A DNA stretch of 64,000 nt from assembly GCA_964629225.1 (NCBI GenBank), contig CAZVQC010000003.1, positions 1 to 64,000 on the forward strand. The letters are read 5' to 3'. Within the stretch, counting starts at the first letter, position 1. Every line of letters starts with the position of its first letter. The position numbers and the translations under genes were made by a program. The notes under the pieces were generated by a model, which saw only the letters and a program-made list of their open reading frames with translations, searched no databases and was not told where the DNA came from. This DNA is from RUG14199 sp964629225 (lineage in GTDB: Bacteria > Bacillota > Clostridia > Oscillospirales > CAG-272). Shown here one piece after another: positions 6,842 to 15,777 of the stretch.

Positions 6842-8152
6842 ATGGACAGAATGGAAGAAACGAAAGAAAAGCGGGGCATCTTAGTCTCCGTTTGCGAAAA
6901 GGGGAAAGACAAAGAGGCATCCGACTCCTTAGATGAGCTTGAAAGGCTCCTTGAGACCGCCGGCGGCACAGCCGTGGCAAGAGTCATCCAAGCAAGAGAA
7001 AAGCCCGATACCGCCACCTGCGTCGGAAGCGGAAAATTATCCGAGATATCGGAGCTCTGCAGAAGTCTTGATTGCGAGCTGGTCATCTTCGACTGCGAGC
7101 TGACCCCGGCGCAGATACGAAACTGCGAGGACGGAATGGACGCGGAGGTGTCGGTCATCGACCGCAGTATGCTGATACTTGACATCTTCGCACTCCATGC
7201 GGAAAGCTCCGCGGGACGTCTTCAGGTGGAACTGGCACAGCTCAAATACACAGCCCCCAGACTCCGAGGAAAGGGCAAAGATATGTCCCGTCTCGGAGGC
7301 GGAGTGGGCACAAGGGGGCCCGGAGAGAGCCGCCTTGAGACCGACCGCCGACATCTCAAAGAGAGATGCCGTGCCCTGGAGGAGGAGCTTAAGAAGACGG
7401 AAAGCGTCCGCATGACCCAAAGAGCCGCCAGAGACAGAAGCGGCATCTGCAAATGCGCCGTGGTGGGCTACACCAACGCGGGAAAGTCAACGCTCCTCAA
7501 CACCCTGACCGGTGCGGGTGTGTTGGCTGAGAACAAGCTGTTTGCCACCTTGGATCCGGTCACAAGACAACTGGATCTGCCGGGAGGAAGCACGGTGCTT
7601 CTCACCGACACGGTGGGCTTCATAAAAAAACTGCCTCACCACTTGGTGAAGGCATTCAAAAGCACCCTTGAGGAGGCGGTCTTTGCCGACATATTGCTGA
7701 TCGTGGCGGATGCCTCCGACCCCTTCGTGGCAGAAGAGACCGCACTTACCGAAAAAACTCTGAATGAGCTCGGTGCCGAGGGAAAGCCCAGACTACTCCT
7801 CTTCAACAAGTGGGACGTGACGGACGAAGACACAAGATGCGCCCTTGCGGCATCCGCAAAGGCATCGGGTACCGAATGCTGTTTTATCTCCGCTCTCACC
7901 GGCGAGGGGCTGGACAGGGCGCTTAATGCCATAGAACGGCTTGCACGGGACCGAAAGAAGCCGGTGACACTGAACATTCCCTTCTCCGAAAGCGGCGCCG
8001 TCAACACCGCCTACAAGCTCCTTGAGGGAGTCACCGCCGAGTACACCGATGAGGGAGTCCGCATTTTCGGCATTGCCTCTGCGGAGTCTGCCGGAAAACT
8101 GGCACGCTACATTGAAAACTACGACACGGTCTTCCCGAAGATCGAGACCTGA
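6842..8152 (+). CDS. hflX: Ribosome-associated GTPase HflX
   Basis: HflX binds the 50S subunit and rescues stalled or heat-damaged ribosomes. The protein has the N-terminal HflX domain (GSGKLSEISEL, DCELTPAQIRN), the glycine-rich linker RLGGGVGTRGPGESRLE, then the G domain: P-loop GYTNAGKST, G3 DTVGFI and a G4 NKWD where NKID is common. The C-terminal 60 residues match the family tail. The start is uncertain: MDRMEE at 6842 (436 residues) or the Met three codons later; neither has a strong ribosome binding site. It is followed after 6 bp by the yigZ-like gene, forming a run of coupled genes to 10283. Confidence 0.93.
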   Translation: MDRMEETKEKRGILVSVCEKGKDKEASDSLDELERLLETAGGTAVARVIQAREKPDTATCVGSGKLSEISELCRSLDCELVIFDCELTPAQIRNCEDGMDAEVSVIDRSMLILDIFALHAESSAGRLQVELAQLKYTAPRLRGKGKDMSRLGGGVGTRGPGESRLETDRRHLKERCRALEEELKKTESVRMTQRAARDRSGICKCAVVGYTNAGKSTLLNTLTGAGVLAENKLFATLDPVTRQLDLPGGSTVLLTDTVGFIKKLPHHLVKAFKSTLEEAVFADILLIVADASDPFVAEETALTEKTLNELGAEGKPRLLLFNKWDVTDEDTRCALAASAKASGTECCFISALTGEGLDRALNAIERLARDRKKPVTLNIPFSESGAVNTAYKLLEGVTAEYTDEGVRIFGIASAESAGKLARYIENYDTVFPKIET

Positions 8153-8158
8153 GGAAAA

Positions 8159-8809
8159 ATGGAAGAAAAAAAAGTCCCCCTGAAAGCCTCCGAGGGCTTT
8201 CTTGAGGAAAAACGCTCCAAGTTCATCGCCACCTTAAAGCCGGTATCAAGTGCCGAAGAGGCGGAAAGCTTCGTGAAAGAAGTCAGAAAAAAATACTATG
8301 ACGCCCGGCACAACTGCTTTGCCTATTTCATCGACGGCGGCGCCGTCATGAGATGCTCCGATGACGGAGAGCCCACCGGCAGTGCGGGGATGCCCATCCT
8401 CAACGTGCTGAAAAGTTCCGGCATCACAGATATGTGCGTTGTGGTGACCCGCTATTTCGGCGGGATACTGCTGGGCACCGGGGGGCTTGCAAGAGCCTAC
8501 GGCGGTGCCGCAAAGCTGGCTTTGGAGGCGGCGGGTGCCGCCGTTATAAAACGCTTCGCTCTTATTAAGATGAGCCTCGGATACTCCGAGTATCAAAAGG
8601 TTTCAAGCCGACTTCCCTCCTACGGTGCCGCCGAGGAGAGCGCCGACTTTGCGGAGAAAGTGACTCTCACGGTGACTGTTCCCGAAATGAGAGCGGAGGA
8701 GCTCTCGAAGGCGATAGTCGAGATGACCGGTGCGAGAGCGGAAGCAAAGACTGTGGGCTTCGTTGAAAAGCCCTTCCCCATCAATGTTAATAATGAGGTG
8801 ATAACATGA
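8159..8809 (+). CDS. YigZ/IMPACT family protein (UPF0029)
   Basis: A 216-residue member of the YigZ/YvyE family, related to eukaryotic IMPACT. Conserved blocks are DARHNCFAYFI, DDGEPTGSAGMPIL and VVVTRYFGGILLGTGGL; the C-terminal part is the ferredoxin-like DUF1949 type. The function in bacteria is not well defined, with a role near translation control suggested by the fold and homologues. The stop overlaps the start of the next gene (ATGA), so translation of the two is coupled. GAGG precedes the ATG. Confidence 0.93.
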   Translation: MEEKKVPLKASEGFLEEKRSKFIATLKPVSSAEEAESFVKEVRKKYYDARHNCFAYFIDGGAVMRCSDDGEPTGSAGMPILNVLKSSGITDMCVVVTRYFGGILLGTGGLARAYGGAAKLALEAAGAAVIKRFALIKMSLGYSEYQKVSSRLPSYGAAEESADFAEKVTLTVTVPEMRAEELSKAIVEMTGARAEAKTVGFVEKPFPINVNNEVIT

Positions 8810-9540
8810 TCGACCGTCCCTTAATGACTCCAAGGACCGTTGCCGCTGCTTCCTGCGTGCGCCCCGGAACGAAACTTATCGACGTTGGCTGTGACCACGG
8901 CTATTTCGGTGCCTGCCTTGCCCGCATCGGCTTCATCAAAGCTCCCGTTTTCATCGACGTGAACGTAGGCCCCCTTTCAAGGGCGAAGGAGAACGTTGCC
9001 CTGATCGGAGTCACCGATGCCAAGTTCATCCTTGCCGACGGGCTGACGAGAGTCAGCGTCCCCGACACACGCTGCGACATTGCCATCATGGGCATGGGCG
9101 GAGAGACTGTGATGAAGATACTTTCCGACTCCGAGGCCAAGGTGAAAAAGAAGAACGTGAGCCTGATACTTCAGCCCATGACCAAGGCGGACGTGCTCCG
9201 AAAATATCTTGCGGAAAACGGATTCGAGATCGACACGGAGATCCACGTACCGGAGGAAAAGAAGTCCTACGTCATCATAAGAGCAAGCTACACCGGCAAC
9301 GTCACCGAATGCGGCGATATGGAGGCTCTGCTGGGGCTTTTTCAGCCGGATATAATCTACGATGGCGGTCAACACCTGATCGAGATAAAAGACGCAAAGA
9401 TCGCCGCATATGAGGGCAAGGCGTCGGTGGGAAAAGGCACCGAAGAAGAGGAGGAATTCCTCCGTGTCCTCAGCGAAGAGATCGACAGAAGACTTGAGAT
9501 CATCAAAAAATACAACAAGAATTTTGGAGGCATTTTATGA
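8806..9540 (+). CDS. trmK: tRNA (adenine22-N1)-methyltransferase TrmK family
   Basis: This 244-residue class I SAM methyltransferase should make m1A at position 22 of tRNA. The SAM-binding motif is LIDVGCDHGYFGACLA, with DIAIMGMGGETV as the following family block and LILQPMTKADVLRKYL further on. TrmK followed by the Nif3-like gene is the arrangement seen in Bacillus (yqfN-yqfO), which supports the call. It overlaps both its neighbours by 4 bp. Confidence 0.93.
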   Translation: MIDRPLMTPRTVAAASCVRPGTKLIDVGCDHGYFGACLARIGFIKAPVFIDVNVGPLSRAKENVALIGVTDAKFILADGLTRVSVPDTRCDIAIMGMGGETVMKILSDSEAKVKKKNVSLILQPMTKADVLRKYLAENGFEIDTEIHVPEEKKSYVIIRASYTGNVTECGDMEALLGLFQPDIIYDGGQHLIEIKDAKIAAYEGKASVGKGTEEEEEFLRVLSEEIDRRLEIIKKYNKNFGGIL

Positions 9541-10283
9541 GACCCGAGGAACTTTACAAAGAGCTTTGCGAATTCTATCCCGAAAGCCTGAGATGCCCTT
9601 GGGACAACGACGGGCTCATGTGCTCCGCAGGTCCCCGTGAGGTGGAGCGAATACTGGTGGCTCTGGATGCCACCGAGGAAGTGCTCATCTACGCCGCCGA
9701 AAACGATTTTGACACCGTCATTACTCACCACCCCATGATATTTGAAAAGCAAAAGGCGATCACTCCCGATAACAACGTGGGCAGAAAGATCATCTTCGCC
9801 CTCATGAACAATATCTCCGTCATCTCCCTTCATACAAGATTCGATGCCGCGGAAAACGGTGTCAATGATGCCCTCGCAGAGGCTATCGGCCTTGCCAACG
9901 TGGAAAAATTCGGTCTGCCCGGCGAAGCGCCCATGGGCAGGATCGGTGAGCTTCCCTACCCCATGTCCGAGCTGGAGCTTCGTGATCTGGTGGCTGAAAA
10001 ACTCTCCTCCGATAAGATGGATTCAAAGGATTCAATGGAAGTGGATCTCGTCAAAAAGGTCGCAGTCCTAGGCGGTGCCGGTAAGGACTTCATCGATGCC
10101 GCAAAAGCCGCAGGCGCCGATGCCTTCGTCACCGGTGAGCTCCCCTACAACGCAATGCTGGATGCCGCGGAAAACGGTACCGTCATCGTCACCGCCGGCC
10201 ACTACTTCACCGAGTTCCCCGGTTGCCTCACCCTCGCCAAAGTAGCTGACCGCATAACCGGCGCCTACGTTGAGGTGTTTTGA
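9537..10283 (+). CDS. Nif3-like dinuclear metal centre protein
   Basis: A 248-residue member of the Nif3/YqfO family, which forms hexameric rings with a two-metal site. Metal ligands are in THHPMIF, in HTRFDAAENGVN and in the C-terminal AGHYFTEFPG. At 248 residues it is the short form, lacking the PII-like insert of Bacillus YqfO. It has been linked to GTP cyclohydrolase-like activity, but its role is not settled. It ends the hflX-yigZ-trmK run, and a family A hairpin about 25 bp after the stop probably ends the transcript. Confidence 0.93.
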   Translation: MRPEELYKELCEFYPESLRCPWDNDGLMCSAGPREVERILVALDATEEVLIYAAENDFDTVITHHPMIFEKQKAITPDNNVGRKIIFALMNNISVISLHTRFDAAENGVNDALAEAIGLANVEKFGLPGEAPMGRIGELPYPMSELELRDLVAEKLSSDKMDSKDSMEVDLVKKVAVLGGAGKDFIDAAKAAGADAFVTGELPYNAMLDAAENGTVIVTAGHYFTEFPGCLTLAKVADRITGAYVEVF

Positions 10284-10299
10284 AATCAGGATGATTTGG

Positions 10300-11020
10300 G
10301 GGGATTTTGTGGGGGAGACTTTTTGAAAAAAGTCTCCCCCACGCCCCCTCCAAAAACTTTGGAGGGGTTTGGCAAGTCCCCCCGTCCGAAGAAATAACAA
10401 AACGGCGAGCCGTTTCTCTCGAAATGCCTCGCTCATCCCCCGTTCCGACTTTTCAGGACGGGGATGCTTTTTTCTCGGTGTTTTTCTCGGTGTTTTTCTC
10501 GGGGAGGCCTTTTTTGAAAAAAAGCCCTCCCCACGCCCCCTCCAAAAAACTTTTGACAAGTTTTTTCTTGAATCCATCCCCCGTTCGGGTTTTTCCGAAC
10601 GGGGGAGTCTTTTTACCTCGGTATGTTTCGTCCGTGCTCCGTCCGTCGTCCTTGCAAAAGATACTGACACGACACCAAGCGAAACACTGTTACTTGCGGC
10701 GGAGCCGCTTTCACGTTCCGGTCATCCTGAGCAGAGCAACGTTAATGCGTTGCGGAGTCGAGCTTTTGCGCCCCGCGCAAAAGCGCTTGCGGGATCTTCG
10801 ACGCCTCTGTAGCCTCAGCGAAACAAAAAGGATCCCCGTCCCAAAAAGCCCAAACGGGGGAAACACTCACTAAAAAACCTGCCTGAAGGTTTTTTTGAAG
10901 GGGTGCGGGGGAACTTTTTTTGCAAAAAAGTTCCCCCCCCAAAAAAATCCCCCACGAATTTGGGGTTGGGGGGGCGGGGAGGGCTTTTTCAAAAAAGCCC
11001 TCCCCGGAAAAACCTAATTA
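10300..11020. repeat. Composite repeat block between convergent genes
   Basis: This 700-bp region holds no gene. It contains family A hairpins at about 10307-10340 (TGGGGGAGAC arm), 10500-10533, 10905-10938 and 10976-11008, each with different but complementary arms. Accessory stems of the CCCCGTTC...GAACGGGG type occur near 10578-10606 and 10838-10860. A piece near 10396-10435 (AAAACGGCGAGCC...TCTCTCG) resembles the start of the 188-bp element by spoIIGA. The outermost hairpins flank the 3' ends of nif3 and of the solute-binding protein gene, so they may end both transcripts. Confidence 0.8.
10715..10802. repeat. GTCATCCTGAGC-type dispersed hairpin element
   Basis: The segment holds GTCATCCTGAGCAGAGC, TGCGGAGTCGAG and GGGATCTTCGAC with an inner palindrome TTTTGCGC...GCGCAAAA. 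From memory this pattern (GTCATCCTGAGC ... GCGGAGTCGA ... GGATCT) is a widespread dispersed repeat in bacterial genomes. It is embedded in the family A block. Confidence 0.55.
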
Positions 11021-11025
11021 ATTCA

Positions 11026-12798
11026 TCACTCGGAGATCTCTTTGCAGAACTCCTGCCACCTGAAGATGAGGGACTCATCAAGGATGGTGCCGGCGGGATC
11101 GTTACCGTCAGCCTTGGGGGTGTAGAGGAGTCTTGAAACGGAATTGAGAGCATCCACTTCATTTCTGAGAGCGGGAAGGTTCTCGGTGAACTGAGCGGAA
11201 GACATTGCATCGACTCTTGCCCACATATCGGCGGAGAGCGTTGCCAGCTCTTGGAGGAGAGGCGTTGTAGTCTCGCCATCAAGGTACTTAAAGGAGGAAG
11301 TGATGGGATAGAAGGAAGCGAGATTCTGCTTCTTATCCGGATCCCAATCGGACATGGGCTGACCGTCACCGGGATAAGTAATGAAAGCATTGCCGGTCTC
11401 GATCATGTCCATCTTGTACTTGTCGCTGATGATCTGAATAACGGACTCATCATCCACGTCCTGTTTCCAGTGGATACCTTCCACACCGTACTGAAGGATG
11501 GTGCGAAGCTCGGAATCGGTATTGATGAGGGAGATGATCTCCATAGCGCGCTCACCGGTCTTGTCCGTTGTGTACTTGGACACCGCAAAACCGGACTCAA
11601 AGATCTGGTCGGCTGTGGGATGAGGATTCTCGACTACCACCACCTGATACTTGTCGGAATACTCCTCGATCTCACGACCGGTAGCGGTGGTGAAGCCCAC
11701 TGCGAAATTATCGGTGGAGCCCCAAGCCACGGGAGCAGAAGCCTCGCGGATCCTCTTGGAGTAGGTCATGTAATCAACGAAGTTCACGTTCCTGAAGGTG
11801 TTCAGTATCTCAAGGTCAGCATAGATGGAGTCGGCGCTGACAGCGGAAGAGATAATGGAGAACTCGGAAGCATCGCTGTCCTCGTTGAAGTAGGTCACGT
11901 AGGGAGCGGAGTAAGTACCGCAAACGGGAGTAACGTCGGGGCGATTTCTCGCCACGTCTTCAACGAAAGAGATGCCGCTGGTATCATAGTCAAAAAGGGT
12001 CTTCACGGAGGTGAACTTCTCCGCATCGTAATCGAGACTGTCAGCCACCTCTTTGTTGATGAGCATCACCTGGTAAGCACCTGCGGCGTGGTTGTTGGGG
12101 ATCATGCAGATGGGGATCTCAATACCGCCGTCGGTGGTGATGTGATTGAAGAAGTTGGGGTGAATGTAGTCGTAGAGAACGTTGTTGCCGTCGGAAATGA
12201 ACTCCTCAAGCTCGCACAGCATCAGATCGTTGTAGTAGGAAACGTAGTCCTTGACCCCGTGCATCACGAAAATATCAAACTGAGTGTTCTCCACCTTCGG
12301 GTAGCCGGTGAAAACGGAAGCGTTGAGAGCGGCAAATTCGTTTTCTTCTTCAACGGTGAGAGTGTTGTCCACAGCGGAACCGGTGTCAACATACTCCTCG
12401 CCCTTTGCCGCAGCTTCACGCTGCTCCTTTCTCTTTTGAGCCGCAGCCTCTTCCTCGGCCTCAGCCACAGCCTTGATGCCGTACATTTTCTCACTGACGG
12501 CAGCATCATACTCGTCGGCGGGAAGGACCTTCAGCTTGATGGCAGTCTGATACTCCGCCTGAGTTATCGCATTGATCGCCTTTTCCACCTGAGCAACGGA
12601 TTCGTCATCCACCTCAGTACCCTCGGCGGCGGGAAGCCACATGGTGAGAGTCAAAGGAACTCTTGCAGAGACCGACGTCTCATCATCGGATTCGGAGGCA
12701 TCATCTTTTTTGGAAGATGAAGCATCGCAGGAAGCGAGAGCGACCACCGAAAAGATCATGAGAAACGCAAGAAGAGCGCTCAAAATTCTTTTTTTCAT
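11026..12798 (-). CDS. Extracellular solute-binding lipoprotein (ABC importer, family 1-like)
   Basis: A 590-residue exported lipoprotein: signal MKKRILSALLAFLMIFSVVA and lipobox ALASC. The mature protein has the general layout of large carbohydrate- or oligosaccharide-type binding proteins, with DIFVMHGVKDYVSYYNDL and VVENPHPTADQIFESGFAVS. It has an unusual charged insert near residues 115-165, rich in Ala, Glu and Lys. No permease or ATPase gene is adjacent, so it is an orphan, and its partner must be encoded elsewhere. It has its own exact SigA promoter. The substrate is unknown. Confidence 0.8.
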   Translation of the reverse strand: MKKRILSALLAFLMIFSVVALASCDASSSKKDDASESDDETSVSARVPLTLTMWLPAAEGTEVDDESVAQVEKAINAITQAEYQTAIKLKVLPADEYDAAVSEKMYGIKAVAEAEEEAAAQKRKEQREAAAKGEEYVDTGSAVDNTLTVEEENEFAALNASVFTGYPKVENTQFDIFVMHGVKDYVSYYNDLMLCELEEFISDGNNVLYDYIHPNFFNHITTDGGIEIPICMIPNNHAAGAYQVMLINKEVADSLDYDAEKFTSVKTLFDYDTSGISFVEDVARNRPDVTPVCGTYSAPYVTYFNEDSDASEFSIISSAVSADSIYADLEILNTFRNVNFVDYMTYSKRIREASAPVAWGSTDNFAVGFTTATGREIEEYSDKYQVVVVENPHPTADQIFESGFAVSKYTTDKTGERAMEIISLINTDSELRTILQYGVEGIHWKQDVDDESVIQIISDKYKMDMIETGNAFITYPGDGQPMSDWDPDKKQNLASFYPITSSFKYLDGETTTPLLQELATLSADMWARVDAMSSAQFTENLPALRNEVDALNSVSRLLYTPKADGNDPAGTILDESLIFRWQEFCKEISE

Positions 12799-12858
12799 TG
12801 GAAATCCTCCTTGAGTGGGCGACAGAGAGCCGCCTCGGGACGTAACTTATCACACTAT

Positions 12859-12887
12859 ATTATAAGATAATAACAGGACGTTGTCAA
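12859..12887 (-). promoter_or_regulatory. SigA promoter of the orphan solute-binding protein gene
   Basis: TTGACA (12882-12887) and TATAAT (12859-12864) on the minus strand are spaced by 17 bp. The -35 lies only about 20 bp beyond the stop codon of the sigma factor gene, with no terminator in between. Confidence 0.9.
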
Positions 12888-12904
12888 GTCAATTTTACAA
12901 TATC

Positions 12905-14089
12905 TTATTCAAGAAAATCCTTGAGCTTTTTCGCCCTGCTGGGATGGCGGAGCTTTCTCAGAGCCTTCGCCTCTATCTGGCGGATGCGTTCACGGGTGAT
13001 GTCGAACTCCTTGCCCACCTCCTCAAGGGTGCGGGGATGGCCGTCATCAAGACCGTAGCGAAGCTTGAGAACGTGCTCCTCGCGGGGAGTCAGTGTGTGG
13101 AGCACCTCCGAGAGTTGTTCCTTGAGAAGTGACGAAAACGCCGCGTCGTCCGGGGACGGGCTGTCGGAATCGGGGATAAAATCACCCAGATGGCTGTCCT
13201 CCTCCTCACCGATGGGAGTTTCAAGAGACACGGGCTCTTGAGCTATCTTCATTATCTCCCTGACCTTGTCGGGAGTGGTGCCCGCCCGCTTTGCTATCTC
13301 CTCGGGAGTGGGATCTCTGCCGTTTTCCTGAAGGAGCTGACGGGAGATGCGGGAGTACTTGTGGATGGTCTCGATCATGTGAACGGGGATGCGGATGGTC
13401 CTTGCCTGATCCGCAATGGAACGGGTGATGGCCTGCTTGATCCACCAGGTTGCGTAGGTGGAGAACTTGTAGCCCCTGGTGTAGTCGAACTTCTCCACCG
13501 CCTTGATCAGCCCCAGATTTCCCTCCTGGATCAAATCCAGAAGGAACATCCCCTTGCCAACATATTTTTTCGCAATACTGACCACAAGTCTCAGATTCGC
13601 CTCGATAAGGCGGTCGCGGGCGGAAGTATCCCCCTCTGCCATGCGGCGGCACACGTCAAGCTCCTCCTCCGATGAGAGAAGCGGCACCTTTCCGATCTCC
13701 TTCAGGTACATTCTCACCGGGTCGTCGATGAGAAGGCCCTCCTTCTTGAGAGCATCCTCCATGTCCTCGGCGGATGAGAGCTTCGCCGCCTCCTCCTCGA
13801 AGGCCTTTGCCTCCTCGTCCTGGTAGGTCACAAGCTCGATACCCGCCCCCTCGATGGCCTCGTATATCTTCTCTATCCGGTCAATATCCAGATCCAATTT
13901 TTCAAGAGATGCGGTAATTTCCTCGGCGGAAAGGGTCCCCTTGGCCTTGCCCTGCTCGATGAGCTCGGCAACTGCAGCGTCCACCGTGTCCGGCCGAAGC
14001 TCACCCTCAAGTGTCTCAGTCAACTCGGAAGCGGAGTCGGGAGCCGCACCCATCCTTTCCTTCTTTTCTGCTATGTTTTCTTTTTTCAT
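12905..14089 (-). CDS. rpoD: Primary sigma factor RpoD (canonical copy)
   Basis: A 394-residue group 1 sigma-70. It has a region 1.1-like N-terminus (EGELRPDTVDAAVAELIE...), region 1.2 DPVRMYLKEIGKVPLL, region 2 NLRLVVSIAKKYVGKGM and DLIQEGNLGLIKAVEKFDY, and an intact region 2.4 YATWWIKQAITRSIADQAR with both tryptophans and the QxxT used for -10 contact. Region 4.2 EEVGKEFDITRERIRQIEAK and the RHPSRAKKLKDFL tail are standard. The length and sequence are those of a housekeeping SigA, so this copy most likely serves the consensus promoters in the window. It lies 24 bp after a second rpoD-like gene, in one transcription unit with dnaG. Confidence 0.95.
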   Translation of the reverse strand: MKKENIAEKKERMGAAPDSASELTETLEGELRPDTVDAAVAELIEQGKAKGTLSAEEITASLEKLDLDIDRIEKIYEAIEGAGIELVTYQDEEAKAFEEEAAKLSSAEDMEDALKKEGLLIDDPVRMYLKEIGKVPLLSSEEELDVCRRMAEGDTSARDRLIEANLRLVVSIAKKYVGKGMFLLDLIQEGNLGLIKAVEKFDYTRGYKFSTYATWWIKQAITRSIADQARTIRIPVHMIETIHKYSRISRQLLQENGRDPTPEEIAKRAGTTPDKVREIMKIAQEPVSLETPIGEEEDSHLGDFIPDSDSPSPDDAAFSSLLKEQLSEVLHTLTPREEHVLKLRYGLDDGHPRTLEEVGKEFDITRERIRQIEAKALRKLRHPSRAKKLKDFLE

Positions 14090-14113
14090 TGGTAAGTCCT
14101 TTCAAACAGGGGC

Positions 14114-15757
14114 TCAAATGTTCTTCAGTTTCGAATACTTCACGAAGAGCTTTCTCAGCGCCTTCTTTTCGATCTGCCTGATGCGCTCACGGGTGATCTT
14201 CAACTGCTGTCCGATCTCCTCCAGCGTGTAGGTCTTCCCGTCAAGAAGACCGTAGCGGAGCTTGAGAACGTGCTCCTCACGGGGAGTCAGTGTGTGAAGT
14301 GCCTTGTTGATCTCCTCCTTCAGAAGGATCTTGTAGGCCTCGTCCTCCGGGGACGGAGTCTCGGAATCGGGGATGAAGTCGCCCAAATGACTGTCCTCCT
14401 CCTCACCGATGGGAGATTCAAGTGACACGGGGGTCTGAGTGACCCTTTGAATATTGATGACCCTTGAGGGCTCCATTCCCAGCCTCTCCGCTATCTCCTC
14501 CACCGTGGGCTCGCGGCCGAACTCCTGAAGGAGCTGACGGGAGCAACGGGTCACCTTATTGTAAGTCTCCACCATGTGGACGGGGATACGGATGGTCCTG
14601 CCCTGATCCGCAATGGCACGGTTGATGGACTGCTTGATCCAGCAGGTAGCGTAGGTGGAGAACTTGTAGCCCATAGTGTAGTCGAACTTCTCCACCGCCT
14701 TGAGAAGGCCCAGATTTCCCTCTTGGATCAGGTCAAGGAAGGGCAGCCCCTTGCCGATGTAACGCTTTGCGATGTTCACCGCCAGCCTGAGGTTGGCCTC
14801 CACAAGCTCGTTCTTGGCGGCGTCGTTACCCTCAAGTATCCTTTTTGCAAGGACCACTTCCCTTTCGGCGTCGATGAGGGGTATCTTTCCGATGTCACGA
14901 AGATAGATGCGGACCGGGTCCTCAATGGACACCTCCTCTGCGTTCAGAAGCTTGTCCACGTCCTCCGGCACCTCGCTGAGCCCCTCGGCTTCGATCTCAT
15001 CGATCTCCTCCTCGGTGAGGTAGTCGATAACGTCCACACCGGCACCCTCGATGACCATGCTGATGTGGGTGAGAAGATCCGCCGACATATCCGGCTTCTT
15101 GAAGGCTATCTTGATGTCATCGAAGGTTATGTAGCCCGTCTCTCTGCCCCTGGCGAGAAGCTCTGCGATCTCCGGAGTCTGCTCGTTGGGAAGAGCGGCT
15201 TTTTGAGGCTTCTCGGCAACTTCAACGGCTTCCGACTTCTCCTCCGCCTTCTCCGCTTTCTTTGCCGCCTTCTCTTCCGTCTTCTCGGCTTTCTTTGCGG
15301 TCTTTTTTTCCGCTTTCTCGGCATCCGCTTTGTCGGCAGCCTTCACTTCCTTCTCGGAAGCCGTTTTTGAGGCCTTTTCAGCGGTCTTGTCGGGCTTTGC
15401 CTCTGTTACCTCGGCATCGCCCTCGACGGAGCTTTTTGACCCCTTTTTGGCGGTCACAGAGGGCTTCTTCGCCTCTGCGGACTTCACCTCTGCCGCTTTC
15501 TCGGCTTTTTCCGTCTTTTTTGCGGTCTTGGCGGTCTTCTTTTCCGACTTCTCGGCATCGGCATCCGTTTTCTTTTCCGCTTTAGCGGCGCCCTTGGTCT
15601 CTTTAGCCTCGGTCTTCGCAGCCGAGCTTGCCGCTTTTTTCGCCGGCTTCTTTTTCTCCGCTTTGACCTCGGAATCTTTTTTCTCAACTGCCGCTGCGAT
15701 CATCTCGGCCTCCTCGGCCATCACGTTGTCGGTCTTTTTGACCTTTGTTTTCTCCAT
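14114..15757 (-). CDS. Second RpoD-like sigma factor with long Lys/Ala/Glu N-terminal extension
   Basis: A 547-residue sigma-70. About the first 190 residues are a low-complexity Lys/Ala/Glu region (repeats such as KKTAKKAEKTEEKAAKKAEK) likely to be extended or helical. A 1.1-like domain follows, then regions 1.2-4.2 closely related to the neighbour. Region 2.4 reads YATCWIKQSINRAIADQGR: relative to Escherichia coli RpoD, Trp433 is Cys (about residue 372) and Thr440 is Asn, while Gln437 is kept. Region 4.2 keeps TRERIRQIE, but the RHPSR tail is replaced by FVKYSK. A changed -10 preference is therefore plausible while -35 recognition stays. GGAG precedes the ATG. The gene sits directly between dnaG and the canonical rpoD. 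Whether it is a paralogue with its own regulon is inference. Confidence 0.9.
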   Translation of the reverse strand: MEKTKVKKTDNVMAEEAEMIAAAVEKKDSEVKAEKKKPAKKAASSAAKTEAKETKGAAKAEKKTDADAEKSEKKTAKTAKKTEKAEKAAEVKSAEAKKPSVTAKKGSKSSVEGDAEVTEAKPDKTAEKASKTASEKEVKAADKADAEKAEKKTAKKAEKTEEKAAKKAEKAEEKSEAVEVAEKPQKAALPNEQTPEIAELLARGRETGYITFDDIKIAFKKPDMSADLLTHISMVIEGAGVDVIDYLTEEEIDEIEAEGLSEVPEDVDKLLNAEEVSIEDPVRIYLRDIGKIPLIDAEREVVLAKRILEGNDAAKNELVEANLRLAVNIAKRYIGKGLPFLDLIQEGNLGLLKAVEKFDYTMGYKFSTYATCWIKQSINRAIADQGRTIRIPVHMVETYNKVTRCSRQLLQEFGREPTVEEIAERLGMEPSRVINIQRVTQTPVSLESPIGEEEDSHLGDFIPDSETPSPEDEAYKILLKEEINKALHTLTPREEHVLKLRYGLLDGKTYTLEEIGQQLKITRERIRQIEKKALRKLFVKYSKLKNI

Positions 15758-15777
15758 CTTATTCTCCGCTTTTCTTA

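Noticed and set aside
11251..12720. 489-codon open frame opposite the solute-binding protein gene
   Set aside because: It is an antisense shadow of a clear lipoprotein gene with promoter; similar shadows occur opposite rpoD, ileS and the GH94-like gene.
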